A stretch of 64,000 nucleotides of DNA from Planctomycetota bacterium (GCA_014238905.1 JABAAE010000005.1:264712-328711), one strand, 5' to 3'. Positions 46,194 through 56,178 are shown, numbered from the stretch's first letter. A program made the numbers and translations. Notes: generated by a model from the letters alone, not told the origin.

Positions 46194-47366
46194 ATGAAAA
46201 CCCCTATCGCCTGGCGAAACCTGACCCACAACAAACGAAAACTGGCCGTTGCCATTGCCGGTGTCGCGTTTGCTGTTGTTTTGATGTTTCAACAAACGGG
46301 TTTTGAAAATGCCTTATTTGATAGCACCGTTGAAGTTGTCAAACAGACTCGCTGTGATTTACTGTTATTGAATCCCGCCCGATTCTCATTGTCCAGCGAG
46401 TTACGTTTCAACAGAAACCATCTTCAATTGGCAGCCGGCGTGGAAGGGATCAAATCGGCTCATCCGCTTTTTATCGATAACACCGTCGCCCTCTTCCATG
46501 CGAAAGAACCGACCAATCCGCCTAAACCTCGTCCCATCCGGGTTCTTGGCGTAGACCCCAAGAAAGCTCTCTTTCATTCGGTAGAAATCACCGCCCAAAT
46601 GCCAAAACTGGAAGAACCCGACACCGCGCTGATTGATCGTTTAAGCAAGCCGGAATTTGGATTTTCTTTTCAAGACCGCCAGTTGGTGGGTAACACACAG
46701 GGATCGCTATTAGGACATCCGCTCGAAATGGTCGGAACCTTCAAAATGGGAAGAGATTTTGCCCACGAGGGAAACCTGATTGTCAGCCAAAAAAACTTCA
46801 GTAAGTATTTCCAATATCGAGGCGCTGACCCTCTGGCGGTAGTCGATCTTGGCTTAATTCAACTGGATGATCCAGGCGAGAGCGACTTAGTCCTGCGCCG
46901 CCTTGGCGACCTTATGCCAGAAGGGGTCACCGTCGTTACCAAAGAAGACTTCATTCAAAGAGAGGTTGGATTCTGGTCGGCCAGCACGCCCATCGGCATC
47001 ATTTTTAAAATCGGTACCGTCATGGGTTTTCTGGTGGGAACCATCATTTGTTATCAGATCCTGGCGACCGATATTTCCGACCATCTCTCCGAATTGGCAA
47101 CGCTCAAAGCCATGGGCTATGGAACCGCTTATTTTCGGCGTTTAGTGATCACTGAGTCACTGATTCTCTCTGGGCTGGGTTTTGTCCCCGGTTTATTATT
47201 GAGTTTGGTTGTTTTTGAAATCAACGCCCAAGCCACAGGGCTTATCATGGCAATGACTGTTCCCCGGGCAATGTTCATTCTTCTGCTCACGATCTTGATG
47301 TGCCTGATTTCCGGATGGTTCGCGATGAAAAAACTGATTTCTGCCGATCCTGCCAGTCTTTTTTAG
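46194..47366 (+). CDS. DevC-type ABC exporter permease (second copy)
   Basis: The N-terminus KTPIAWRNLTHNKRKLAVAI, followed by VAFAVVLMFQQTGFENALFD, is the typical DevC opening. A periplasmic domain of about 220 residues follows, then three C-terminal helices around IGTVMGFLVGTIICYQILA and LIMAMTVPRAMFILLLTILM. The coupling motif ELATLKAMGYGTAYF mirrors EYATLKAMGYTNNF of the first permease, and both end in a similar way (ISADPASLF; QAEPASLF), pointing to an old gene duplication. The ATPase gene starts 6 bp after the stop. Confidence 0.93.
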   Translation: MKTPIAWRNLTHNKRKLAVAIAGVAFAVVLMFQQTGFENALFDSTVEVVKQTRCDLLLLNPARFSLSSELRFNRNHLQLAAGVEGIKSAHPLFIDNTVALFHAKEPTNPPKPRPIRVLGVDPKKALFHSVEITAQMPKLEEPDTALIDRLSKPEFGFSFQDRQLVGNTQGSLLGHPLEMVGTFKMGRDFAHEGNLIVSQKNFSKYFQYRGADPLAVVDLGLIQLDDPGESDLVLRRLGDLMPEGVTVVTKEDFIQREVGFWSASTPIGIIFKIGTVMGFLVGTIICYQILATDISDHLSELATLKAMGYGTAYFRRLVITESLILSGLGFVPGLLLSLVVFEINAQATGLIMAMTVPRAMFILLLTILMCLISGWFAMKKLISADPASLF

Positions 47367-47372
47367 AAAAAC

Positions 47373-48506
47373 ATGTTAGCCGATTCCAAAACCATTGATG
47401 AATTATTGAAAAACTGGGATCCCGAACCGGATTCGCTGAGAATTCAGGTGACAGATCTTCAGCATTCCTATGGCAGCGGAGATGCAGAAAAACAGGTCTT
47501 ATTCAACAATCATCTCTCCATTCCAGCTGGCGAGATTGTCATCATGACAGGGCCTTCTGGATCCGGTAAGACAACCCTTCTGACGCTTATCGGTACTCTC
47601 CGGAGTGTTCAGCAGGGGAGTCTCAAGATCATGGGACAAGAGCTGAATGGATTGTCGGCGGCAAAAATCGTCAATCTTCGCCAGGAAATTGGTTTTATTT
47701 TTCAGGCCCACAATCTATTCGAATCCCTGACCGCCTATCAAAACGTCAGAATGTCGACCGAACTGCTCTCCAAGAACGAAAAAGAATCCGGCCCTGAAAT
47801 CAAGGCCATCCTCAAACGACTCGGATTGGGCGAGAGAATCCACTACAAACCCAAAAATCTTTCGGGCGGACAAAAACAAAGAGTCGCCATCGCTCGCGGT
47901 TTGATCAATCGACCCAAACTGATCCTTGCCGACGAACCCACAGCGGCCCTGGATGCGGAATCAGGAAGGGAAGTCGTGACGATGTTTCAGGAATTAGCAT
48001 CGCAAACCGGATGCACGATTCTGATTGTGACTCATGACAATCGGATTCTCGACGTGGCAGATCGAATCGTGAACATGGTCGATGGTCGCATCAGTTCCAA
48101 CGTAATGGTGCAAAGATCCTCAACACTCTGCTCCATTATTCGAGGTTTCCCTGCTTTCTCCGAATTGACGGCCAGCAATTTGACCGCGGTCGCCGACAGC
48201 CTGCAACTCCGCAGGTTTACCAAAGGCGAATCTATTATCAAGCAGGGGGAAGTCGGGCGAGAATTCTACGTGATTGCCCAAGGATCGGTCGATATTCTCA
48301 TCGATGGCAAACCGGTCAACCGGTTAGAGGCGGGAGATTATTTCGGCGAGGTTGCATTAATTAAAGACCAACCCCGAAACGCAACCGTGACCGCCACCGA
48401 GTCAACGGCCTGTTTTATGCTTTCCAAGGTTGATTTTCAATCGATCGTGGATGCCAGCCCACCCTTTGAAGATGAGGTGCGGCGAGCTATTTTTGACCGG
48501 CAATAG
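47373..48506 (+). CDS. DevA-type ABC ATPase fused to a cyclic-nucleotide-binding domain
   Basis: Residues about 20-235 are a complete LolD/DevA-like ATPase: Walker [17 protein letters not shown]-loop in [18 protein letters not shown], signature [16 protein letters not shown], Walker [17 protein letters not shown] and switch His in [10 protein letters not shown]. From about residue 255 a cyclic-nucleotide-binding domain begins ([17 protein letters not shown]) with a phosphate-binding cassette [19 protein letters not shown] that keeps the Glu and Arg contacts for cAMP or cGMP. Ordinary DevA proteins stop before this domain (about 230-250 residues against 377 here). The arrangement suggests export activity gated by a cyclic nucleotide; no cyclase gene is nearby. 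Confidence 0.93.
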   Translation: MLADSKTIDELLKNWDPEPDSLRIQVTDLQHSYGSGDAEKQVLFNNHLSIPAGEIVIMTGPSGSGKTTLLTLIGTLRSVQQGSLKIMGQELNGLSAAKIVNLRQEIGFIFQAHNLFESLTAYQNVRMSTELLSKNEKESGPEIKAILKRLGLGERIHYKPKNLSGGQKQRVAIARGLINRPKLILADEPTAALDAESGREVVTMFQELASQTGCTILIVTHDNRILDVADRIVNMVDGRISSNVMVQRSSTLCSIIRGFPAFSELTASNLTAVADSLQLRRFTKGESIIKQGEVGREFYVIAQGSVDILIDGKPVNRLEAGDYFGEVALIKDQPRNATVTATESTACFMLSKVDFQSIVDASPPFEDEVRRAIFDRQ

Positions 48507-48603
48507 GTTATCTTTCACCCGTTGATTGGCGGCCACCGGAGATTGGCGTTAAGAAAGAAAACCCTTCTGTTTTTTTAAAAAGTGGCTCTTTATTTGTTGC
48601 CCC

Positions 48604-49044
48604 TTGCCAAATCAATTAGACTTGAGGCTCGCATTTCCTTATTTGCAAACGTTGTGTAACTTGACTTTATTTGAACACCACGACCGAAACTGGGCACGAA
48701 CCTTTGCAGATGCTTTTCGAGGTATTTTTCTGGCCTTTCGATCGGAAAAATGTTTCACCGTCCATTTCATCGCGACGTTGTTGGTTATCGCCTTGAGTTG
48801 GTGGCTTGAAGTAACACAAATCGAGGCGTTACTGCTGACATTCTGTGTGCTGGGAGTTTTGGGATTGGAGTTGATCAACACCGCCATTGAAAGAATGGCC
48901 GACCAGGTCACCGACCAGGTATCACCTGCCATTCGGGATGCATTGGATATCTCCAGTGGTGCGGTTTTACTCGCAGCGCTGGGAGCGGTGGGGATAGGCG
49001 GGTCGATTTTCATCCCCAAAATCCTTCGCTTGATAAATCTATGA
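48604..49044 (+). CDS. dgkA: Diacylglycerol/undecaprenol kinase (DgkA family)
   Basis: A small integral membrane lipid kinase. The family pattern is present: FADAFRGIFLAFRSEKCFTVH, then helix LLVIALSWWLEVTQIEALLL, then the catalytic and metal-binding stretch ELINTAIERMADQVTD and a last helix GAVLLAALGAVGIGGSIFI. Normal length is about 120 residues; the first 25 here are probably not translated, and the TTG at 48604 is only the most upstream possibility. In many bacteria this enzyme recycles undecaprenol. It stands alone between the Dev-type operon and a HEAT-repeat gene. Confidence 0.85.
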   Translation: MPNQLDLRLAFPYLQTLCNLTLFEHHDRNWARTFADAFRGIFLAFRSEKCFTVHFIATLLVIALSWWLEVTQIEALLLTFCVLGVLGLELINTAIERMADQVTDQVSPAIRDALDISSGAVLLAALGAVGIGGSIFIPKILRLINL

Positions 49045-49141
49045 ACTCCTACATGAATTGCCTCCAATCGCAGGAAGCAGAACATTTTGCTTTTTAGCAC
49101 GACCTTCTATCATTTGAAAAAACACACGGGCAGGATTTAAA

Positions 49142-50440
49142 ATGACCAAGCGACAAATCACTTTTTTTCTGCCATTGGCATTGGCTTTTGTGGCATTTCC
49201 TTCTTTCGCCGCCGTGATGATTTTTGTCGAAGACGATCAATACGAAGAAAAAATGCTGGTACTCCTCCAGGAAGCCGACCAAGCAAGATTCATTTCGCTT
49301 GCCCAGCGACTTTCGGCGCGAGGAAAGTCCTTGCCAAAAATTCAGGCTGTCTTGGCGGACCGGTTGACCTCCAAAAACGTTCAATTGCGTGCCTCTTGCG
49401 TCGATGCAATCCCTTATCTGGGTCCCGCTGAAAAACAGACGATTAAAAAAATGATCGTCTCAATGGCCTTGGGAGGATTGGTAAAAAGCAGTTCCGAACC
49501 CTATACAAAAGTGGTGGCCGACGCTTTGGAAAAAATCGGACCAACAACGTTGCCGGTCGCCATTGAGTACCTGAATACAAAAAATTTCGATCAATATATT
49601 GGTGTCACGGATTTAATTTCCCGTCTCGGGGACCACGCTGAGGACGCCATCGAGCCGCTGGTCAAGAATCTAAAGCCAGGGAAATTTCAATGGTCAACGA
49701 CCTACGCCCTGATGGGAATCGGAGAGGAAGCGACAACAGCGATTGAAGGCCTCCGCAAAATGCTGGAGAGCGATAAGTTCAATACGGTCTGCATCGCGTG
49801 TCGAGCCTTGGCAAAAATGGGCTCAGCAGGTTTAGCGGCGAAAGAAAAACTGAAAGAGATTGCTCAAAAAGGAAACGTTTCTGAACGGGGCAGGGCGTTG
49901 GAAGCTTTGGGAGGCATCGGTGCGGCCAACGATGACCCAGACGTTCAAAAACTGATGGAGGAGGGATTTGGGGCGTTCCATCAGTCCATCCGCGAACGCG
50001 TCACGGTGGGCGTAGAACTGATGGGTAAAAAAGGGAAGTCCTTTATTCCCATCGTTGAAAAAGCGATCCGTGACCCCACTTACAAATCAAAACATTTTGC
50101 GGGAATTGCGTTATACAAAATCGGGGGTTCAAAAGACCTTGCCTTAGAAACGCTAATGAAGGCAACCAAGAACCCGGTCTTCGAAGTAGATGCCATCAGA
50201 TGGATCGGCGAATTCAAAAACGATGGTCAAGCCGCCATTCCACTGCTAACCCAATACCTCGACGGCACCGACGAAGATTTAAAAACGACGGTCATCGAGA
50301 CTCTTTTCAAGATTGGGATTGATGCCAAGATCAAGAAAAAGCTGGAGTCGATATTGGTGACCGATGGTTACCTTTCGGTCCGCGCTGCCCGGAAAACTCT
50401 AGCTGATTTGGAGAAAAACCCAACTCCCAAATGTCAGTAA
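49142..50440 (+). CDS. Secreted HEAT-repeat protein
   Basis: A signal peptide (ITFFLPLALAFVAFPSFA) is followed by about 400 residues of HEAT/PBS-lyase-like helical repeats, for example VVADALEKIGPTTLPVAIEY, TTYALMGIGEEATTAIEGL and ALEALGGIGAANDDPDVQ. Such solenoids bind other proteins; none of the residues of the phycobilin lyase active type can be asserted. ATG 49142 follows an AGGA at about 8-10 nt. It converges on the zinc-ribbon membrane protein gene with 9 bp between stops. Confidence 0.87.
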   Translation: MTKRQITFFLPLALAFVAFPSFAAVMIFVEDDQYEEKMLVLLQEADQARFISLAQRLSARGKSLPKIQAVLADRLTSKNVQLRASCVDAIPYLGPAEKQTIKKMIVSMALGGLVKSSSEPYTKVVADALEKIGPTTLPVAIEYLNTKNFDQYIGVTDLISRLGDHAEDAIEPLVKNLKPGKFQWSTTYALMGIGEEATTAIEGLRKMLESDKFNTVCIACRALAKMGSAGLAAKEKLKEIAQKGNVSERGRALEALGGIGAANDDPDVQKLMEEGFGAFHQSIRERVTVGVELMGKKGKSFIPIVEKAIRDPTYKSKHFAGIALYKIGGSKDLALETLMKATKNPVFEVDAIRWIGEFKNDGQAAIPLLTQYLDGTDEDLKTTVIETLFKIGIDAKIKKKLESILVTDGYLSVRAARKTLADLEKNPTPKCQ

Positions 50441-50449
50441 CACCTTGGG

Positions 50450-51172
50450 TTACTTGCGGTAGAGGGAAAACAGCACCATCATTGTTCCGATGAGAAAAAA
50501 TCCACCACACACCGCCGAAAAGGTGTAAAAGGTTGCGGAGTATCGACTATTAATGACGTGAACCGGATCCTCCCACTCTGCCAAGGGAGCCTTTTCGACT
50601 TCTTCAGCCCAAAACTGCCATAAGGTTTGCAGATCCATATTTTGGACATCTGCTTCCAGTGATACACCAATGTTTTCAATCGATCCCCAGCGTCCAAAGT
50701 AATCCGAGTTCTCAGTCGTGCCGTCCTGGAAATACCAAACCTCCTCCTCGGCGTCCCATTTCGTCAGGCGATAGTTTTTATCGCTATCGGGATTCCGTAA
50801 GAAACCCCAAACAAGGGTGTCCGCCTGAGGAAATTCATCGGGCAAAGATTGCCATTCCGCTTGAACGACGGGTCGGTCATCCTCCACCTGAAAATGGGCG
50901 ATTTGAAAGAAAATCGCCGCACCGATCAGCGCTATAAAAGCAATACCAGCTCCCAGAGAAAACCAGACCCCTTTTTCATAGGTCCAGCCCGCCGACGATG
51001 AGCGATCCGAAGGACCGGTCGTTTCTGCAGGATCTAATTTCCTGATATCCCGCAGCCCGGGTAACGTACTTGGTTTGCCACATGCATTACAATCGACTGA
51101 GGTTCCAGCATCACTGATGGAAACACTCATTTTCTCCCCGCATGCACACGGATAAAGATAAAGGTCACTCAT
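50450..51172 (-). CDS. Membrane protein with N-terminal zinc-ribbon-like motif
   Basis: The first 35 residues hold two Cys pairs, CACGEKMSV and CNACGKPSTL, as in a zinc ribbon. Then comes a hydrophobic helix (WFSLGAGIAFIALIGAAIFF), about 130 extracytoplasmic residues rich in Trp, Asp and Glu, and a second helix at the C-terminus (VCGGFFLIGTMMVLFSLY). Function unknown. The pattern of a cytoplasmic zinc ribbon ahead of membrane helices is frequent among uncharacterised planctomycete proteins. Confidence 0.78.
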   Translation of the reverse strand: MSDLYLYPCACGEKMSVSISDAGTSVDCNACGKPSTLPGLRDIRKLDPAETTGPSDRSSSAGWTYEKGVWFSLGAGIAFIALIGAAIFFQIAHFQVEDDRPVVQAEWQSLPDEFPQADTLVWGFLRNPDSDKNYRLTKWDAEEEVWYFQDGTTENSDYFGRWGSIENIGVSLEADVQNMDLQTLWQFWAEEVEKAPLAEWEDPVHVINSRYSATFYTFSAVCGGFFLIGTMMVLFSLYRK

Positions 51173-51349
51173 TTATTATTTGAAGCCAATTGAAAAACGG
51201 GAGACAATGGGAACAATGCAGTGGGAGCAGTCTCCCACAAACACCATACTACCCAGATTTGGATCGACTAACCCAAATTGGATGTCAGATCGTGCAGGTC
51301 GCCCCCATCTTAATGGAAAAAACGGGATTGAAAACGGATTACTAAGCCA

Positions 51350-51928
51350 ATGATACTGATTATCGACAATTACGACTCTTTTACGTACAACCTGGTGCAA
51401 AGGTTTGGTGAGATCGATTCGAGTCTAAAAATCGAAGTTCTACGCAACGATGAGGCGATACCACCCGAATGGGAAGCCGATATTTCACACCTTCTGATTT
51501 CCCCAGGACCCTGCACTCCTACCGAGGCCGGAAATTCAAAACAAATCATCGCCCGGTTTTTTGGGAAATTACCAATCCTTGGAGTCTGTCTGGGGCACCA
51601 ATCCATTGGCGAACTAAAGGGTGCAGAAATCGTGCTGGCCAACCAGCTAATGCATGGAAAAACGGACTCGATTCACCATCTCCAAAATGGTCTTTTTCAG
51701 GATTTACCGAATCCAATGACAGCGACGCGCTATCACAGTCTGGCGATCAGGGAATCTTCACTTCCACCCGATTTTGAAGTCAATGCCTGGTCCATCAATC
51801 CGGATGGCACAAGGGAAATCATGGCCATTGGTCATCAGTCCGCCAAGGTGTTTGGACTCCAATTCCATCCTGAAAGTTTTCTAACCACCGAGGGTCCGAC
51901 ACTGCTGAAAAATTTTCTGGCAGTATAA
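51350..51928 (+). CDS. pabA: Glutamine amidotransferase subunit of anthranilate/aminodeoxychorismate synthase
   Basis: Class I glutamine amidotransferase that supplies ammonia to the chorismate-using partner for tryptophan or folate synthesis. Hallmarks: MILIIDNYDSFTYNLVQRFG, LISPGPCTPTEAG, the nucleophile Cys in ILGVCLGHQSIGE and the His-Glu pair in GLQFHPESFLTTEG. 192 residues is normal. TrpG and PabA cannot be told apart by sequence alone, and the chorismate subunit is not in the window, so the symbol is provisional. moeA follows 12 bp downstream and probably shares the transcript. Confidence 0.92.
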   Translation: MILIIDNYDSFTYNLVQRFGEIDSSLKIEVLRNDEAIPPEWEADISHLLISPGPCTPTEAGNSKQIIARFFGKLPILGVCLGHQSIGELKGAEIVLANQLMHGKTDSIHHLQNGLFQDLPNPMTATRYHSLAIRESSLPPDFEVNAWSINPDGTREIMAIGHQSAKVFGLQFHPESFLTTEGPTLLKNFLAV

Positions 51929-51940
51929 GGAGTATTCACT

Positions 51941-53161
51941 GTGATCGAGATCGAACAAGCGTGGAAAAAAATAAGGGAAACGACCCGTCCTACCGGCACC
52001 GTTGAAGTTCCGATTGAGCAGTCGGTTGGCCGAGTGCTAGGGGAAGCCATCCGGGCCGACCAAGACTCGCCTCGATTCGATAAATCACTGGTGGACGGTT
52101 TTGCTTTGGGATCCCTGCCTACAGATCCCAACTCTTTTGAAGTACTCGAGATCGTCACCGCGGGACAAACACCCACACTGGAACTTTCCAAAGGGAAGGC
52201 TTCCCAGGTCATGACTGGCGCTCCAGTCCCCAAAAACACAATGGCCGTGGTCATGATCGAGCAGACCGAGCAAAATCAAGCTGAGAAAGGCAATCACAAA
52301 GTCACGGTCCATTCTCCAAACGTGTTACCCCAACAGAACATCCTCAAACAGGGAACAGTCATTGCTGGTGGAAAAGTTCTTTTGGACGCGGGTCATTCTT
52401 TACAGCCAAAAGACATGGGCGTCCTCACTGAATTTGGCATTTCCGATTTAACCATGTTCCGACAACCCTCGGTCGGAATCCTGGCGACCGGCAACGAACT
52501 TGTTCCCTACGATCAAGAACCAGCTTGCGGTCAGATCCGCAACAGCAACGGACCCTTGCTTACCAGTCTGACCAATCACGCCGGAGGAGTAGCCAACGAA
52601 CTGGCCATCGGACGGGACGACGAAAAAGAACTTCGCCGATTAATCTCCAGCGGCCTGGAAAATAATATCCTGCTAATCGCCGGGGGAGTTTCGGCTGGCG
52701 TGCTGGATCTCATTCCTCAATGCTTACAAGCGTGTGGTGTTGAGCAGGTCTTTCACGGTATCAACTTGAAACCGGGGAAGCCACTTTGGTATGGAACCTC
52801 TGCAAAAGGCCAACCCGTCTTTGGACTTCCGGGAAATCCAATTAGCTCTCTGGTTTGTTTCAAACTTTTTGTTGAGCCCACCATTGCTGCGGTTTCAGGA
52901 TCGATCGCAAACTCTTCTGGCCAATTTCCGGTGAATCCCCGAACCGCGAAATTACATTGCTCCTATTCCCACCGTGGTGGCAGACGGACGTTCTGGCCTT
53001 GCCAACTGGTGTGGGAAAATAAAAACCCAGAGCTACTACCGTTGAAGTGGCAAGGTTCCGCCGATCAGGTCACCTTCCTGCAAGCCGACGCTCTGGCAGA
53101 GTTCAACGGACCCAAAAGAGTCATTTCCAAAGACGAACCGATCACCTATGTGCCGCTCTAG
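51941..53161 (+). CDS. moeA: Molybdopterin molybdotransferase
   Basis: Inserts molybdate into adenylylated molybdopterin to give the molybdenum cofactor. Domains run in the MoeA order: VEVPIEQSVGRVLGEAIRAD with DKSLVDGFAL, the MTGAPVPKN motif, VGILATGNELV, the GGVSAGVLDLIP motif and KPLWYGTSAKGQPVFGLPGN near the active site, ending in a small beta domain. The GTG start at 51941 is well supported by AAGGAG about 8 nt upstream. Length (406 aa) is typical. No molybdoenzyme is in the window. Confidence 0.95.
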   Translation: MIEIEQAWKKIRETTRPTGTVEVPIEQSVGRVLGEAIRADQDSPRFDKSLVDGFALGSLPTDPNSFEVLEIVTAGQTPTLELSKGKASQVMTGAPVPKNTMAVVMIEQTEQNQAEKGNHKVTVHSPNVLPQQNILKQGTVIAGGKVLLDAGHSLQPKDMGVLTEFGISDLTMFRQPSVGILATGNELVPYDQEPACGQIRNSNGPLLTSLTNHAGGVANELAIGRDDEKELRRLISSGLENNILLIAGGVSAGVLDLIPQCLQACGVEQVFHGINLKPGKPLWYGTSAKGQPVFGLPGNPISSLVCFKLFVEPTIAAVSGSIANSSGQFPVNPRTAKLHCSYSHRGGRRTFWPCQLVWENKNPELLPLKWQGSADQVTFLQADALAEFNGPKRVISKDEPITYVPL

Positions 53162-53420
53162 ACCCGATTCGGCATTTTTTAAATGGGTTAAATTCTGACC
53201 ACCACTCACCGTTAGCAAGAGGTTTTCCGGCAGCTATTTTATTCACCATTGTGGTGATCAGGCCGGCACTTTAGACTTTTACCGTTCCGGGGTGCTGCTA
53301 GAAAACACCAGCGTGGTTGGCAGCGTTCAGTCCCTGCGACCATTTGACGATCGCCGATGATTCACCCATCTGGCGAACAGGGAATGTCATGTTCGCCCAT
53401 CCTTGGGGATCCAAGTATCG

Positions 53421-55064
53421 ATGAATTTATTTTCTACCGCTTACCGATCGTTCTGGCTCACTTTGACAAGTGGCGTCACTTTGATCTTCGCCTTTCCGCC
53501 GATCGGCTTGGCCTGGGCGGCTTGGCTAACACCCATCGGGGCGCTGCGGCTCATTGACGGCTCGCCTGAGCATTCAAAAATAAACAAGAGGCAAGTCTGG
53601 ATGGCAAGCTTTCTCTGCTGGCTTGTTCTTTTTCAATGTGTCCGACTACCCCATTGGGCCGGCTATCTTGGATGGCCCTTACTGTCTGCCTATCTCTCGT
53701 TTTACCTGTTTTTTTTCATTCTCGTTTCCCGCCATCTCCTCCACCGGTGGAAAATCCCTCTCATGATGGTGGCTCCGGTCACCTGGATAGGGCTGGAGTA
53801 TCTCCAGGCACATCTCTTTACGGGAATTTCACTGGCGATGCTATCGCACACCCAGGTAAGTTTTCCGATCATCATCCAGGTTGCCGACATCGCCGGATGT
53901 TATACCATTTCCTTTCTGATGGTCGCGACCGCCGCGGGGGCTTACCGCATTTGCACTGGGATCGGAAAAATGCGGTTGGCAGCCGCCGCCCAGGTCCTAT
54001 TTTGCATTTCACTGTTGCTTGGTTACGGAAACTACAGACTGGATCAAACCGATCGAGAATTGAAGAAACACCCGTTTCAGATTGCACTCATCCAAGGGGC
54101 CATCGACACCCGGTTCCCGGCCACACGGGAAGAAGCCCAAGCCTATTACCAAGAAATCTATGAACAATACGCTCAGCTTTCGATCTCCAGCCGGCAATCC
54201 AAGGTCGATCTGATCGTTTGGCCAGAGTCCATGTTTCCGGTCTACGATGCCTATTCCAAATCTGACTCGCTTACCGAGGAGCAACAGGAGTCGCTCCAAC
54301 GGAGTCAGGCCCAGATACGAATGCAGTCCCAATTTCTTTCTGGAAGCAGGGTGCCCACCACCAAGGACGGTTCCAACCCGACCATTCGGAATCCAGTTCC
54401 CATGCTGGTTGGGGTCAATTCATTTGACCTCTTAAATGAAAACTCAATTTCTAATTCTGCCGTGTTGGTTAATCAAAACGGTGTGGTCACCGATCGATAC
54501 AGCAAAATGAAACTCGTCCTCTTTGGCGAATATGTGCCCTTGGGCGATCAATTCCCCTGGCTTTACAGTGCTTTCCCAATGAGCCAAGGTCTCGTCGCGG
54601 GAGATGCTCCGACCGCGATCCAAGTTCAGAAATACCGATTCGCTCCCAATATTTGTTTTGAAAGTACCTATCCGCACCTGATCAGGAACCACGTCGATGA
54701 ACTAGTCAAACAGGATTCAAAACCTGACTGCCTGGTCAATTTGGCTAACGACGGCTGGTTTTGGGGCTCCAACGCTCTGGATTACCATTGGGCCAATTCT
54801 AGATTGAGATCGGTTGAAAACCGCACCCCGATGATCATTGCTTCCAATACGGGTTTCTCGGGTTCCATCGATAGCGCCGGCCGCGTGATGGCCAAGGGAC
54901 CTCGACGCGACAAAACGGTCTTGCACGTCTCCTTAATGACAACCGATCAGGAGGCAATTTATCATTTTTGGGGCGATTGGCCTGTGTTTCTCTGTTTTCT
55001 GGTCGTTTTGGGTTGTTTTTTGGATTGGATACAGTCTTTTCTCATCCGAAGAAACTACAATTGA
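53421..55064 (+). CDS. lnt: Apolipoprotein N-acyltransferase
   Basis: Adds the third acyl chain to lipoproteins at the inner membrane. About six hydrophobic helices (residues 10-200) precede a periplasmic nitrilase-type domain with the expected triad: Glu in LIVWPESMFPVY, Lys in RYSKMKLVLFGEYVP and Cys in FAPNICFESTYP. A final helix (YHFWGDWPVFLCFLVVLGCF) ends the protein. ATG 53421 is preferred; a TTG at 53403 is also in frame. The length (548 residues) is somewhat above the E. coli enzyme (512). Gap to moeA is about 260 bp. Confidence 0.93.
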   Translation: MNLFSTAYRSFWLTLTSGVTLIFAFPPIGLAWAAWLTPIGALRLIDGSPEHSKINKRQVWMASFLCWLVLFQCVRLPHWAGYLGWPLLSAYLSFYLFFFILVSRHLLHRWKIPLMMVAPVTWIGLEYLQAHLFTGISLAMLSHTQVSFPIIIQVADIAGCYTISFLMVATAAGAYRICTGIGKMRLAAAAQVLFCISLLLGYGNYRLDQTDRELKKHPFQIALIQGAIDTRFPATREEAQAYYQEIYEQYAQLSISSRQSKVDLIVWPESMFPVYDAYSKSDSLTEEQQESLQRSQAQIRMQSQFLSGSRVPTTKDGSNPTIRNPVPMLVGVNSFDLLNENSISNSAVLVNQNGVVTDRYSKMKLVLFGEYVPLGDQFPWLYSAFPMSQGLVAGDAPTAIQVQKYRFAPNICFESTYPHLIRNHVDELVKQDSKPDCLVNLANDGWFWGSNALDYHWANSRLRSVENRTPMIIASNTGFSGSIDSAGRVMAKGPRRDKTVLHVSLMTTDQEAIYHFWGDWPVFLCFLVVLGCFLDWIQSFLIRRNYN

Positions 55065-55193
55065 AATGTTCGCGATGCGAAGGGTCATTTGACTGCCGGG
55101 GTGGCAGTTCAACGCTCAGGCAACGCGGAAACGCGGTTTTTTACAATTATGAGGGCGACCTGTCGGTTTCAACGATGGATAACCACGAAATAA

Positions 55194-55223
55194 TTGACAC
55201 CGAAAAGAACCCGTAACTATACT
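55194..55223 (+). promoter_or_regulatory. Strong sigma70-type promoter
   Basis: TTGACA at 55194-55199, 18 bp, then TATACT at 55218-55223. This is the best consensus match in the window and lies about 90 bp ahead of the coiled-coil protein gene at 55313. Confidence 0.65.
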
Positions 55224-55312
55224 AATATCAATAGTTTCCGCATTTTATCATATGCGGGCTGGCAGCCATTCGGTCCAGCAAGATCAGCTTCTAACCAGAG
55301 AGATAGTGATAC

Positions 55313-56167
55313 ATGACACTCCTCGGAAAAATCATGACGTTTGTCGTTCTCATCATGAGCATCGCTTTTGGTGTCTTGGGAATGATGGTTTATGCATCGC
55401 ATCGTAACTGGAAGGATGCCGCCCAAAATCTGAAGGCCGAGTATACCGCCAACAAAGCCGTTCTCGATCAGCAGAAAGTTAGAATTGGCAACCTCAACAC
55501 AGTCATCAAACAGGAAAAAGTGGCTCGTGCTCAGGTTATTAGCAATCTGTACGCCGAACGTGATGGTTTGGAAACCGACCGCAACAGCTTGACGACCGAA
55601 AGAAATAACCTTCGGGGTCAGGCGTCGGATCTTCAAGAACGATTGGCTCAATCCACCAAGCGGGTCGGCGATCTCGATTCTGAAATCAACAAATTACGAG
55701 CCGAAAAAATTGCTCTCATCGAATCGATCCAAAATGCCCAAGGCAATGTGGTGAAATTAATTGATGAGATCCATCAAACCGACTACACCAAGGAAACGTT
55801 TCGAGAACGGGCAGAACAATTGGCTCGAGATATTGCCGACTACGAACGGGTGATGGTCGCGTTTAATTTGAACAAAAACTCTCTCACCGACTTCATTCCA
55901 CCGGCAGTCGATGGTCAAGTCACCGGTGTGAGTCGAAAAGCCAAGGGCATGGTCGAAATCAGCCTTGGATCCAACGACGGTCTCAAGGCAGGACATCAAT
56001 TTGATGTACTGCGAGGAAGCATTTACGTGGGGCGGATGAAATTAACTGACGTTTACCCCAACACCGCCGGAGGGATCATGATTCTTCAAGATTCTCCAGT
56101 GCGAGTTAATGACAAAGTCACCACTAGAATGCTACTGAAAGACAAGTACAGCGTTTCAGCTAAGTAA
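55313..56167 (+). CDS. Membrane-anchored coiled-coil protein with MreC-like C-terminal domain
   Basis: One N-terminal membrane helix (MTFVVLIMSIAFGVLGMMVY) leads into about 150 residues of heptad-rich, Gln-, Asn- and Glu-rich coiled coil (for example ERDGLETDRNSLTTERNNLR). The C-terminal 90 residues are a small beta domain, VEISLGSNDGLKAGHQFDVL followed by VNDKVTTRMLLKDKY, that recalls the beta-barrel of MreC. This architecture suggests a periplasmic structural or cell-envelope role. A near-consensus promoter lies 90 bp upstream, and the next gene starts 11 bp after its stop. Confidence 0.85.
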   Translation: MTLLGKIMTFVVLIMSIAFGVLGMMVYASHRNWKDAAQNLKAEYTANKAVLDQQKVRIGNLNTVIKQEKVARAQVISNLYAERDGLETDRNSLTTERNNLRGQASDLQERLAQSTKRVGDLDSEINKLRAEKIALIESIQNAQGNVVKLIDEIHQTDYTKETFRERAEQLARDIADYERVMVAFNLNKNSLTDFIPPAVDGQVTGVSRKAKGMVEISLGSNDGLKAGHQFDVLRGSIYVGRMKLTDVYPNTAGGIMILQDSPVRVNDKVTTRMLLKDKYSVSAK

Positions 56168-56178
56168 GGAGAAACATA

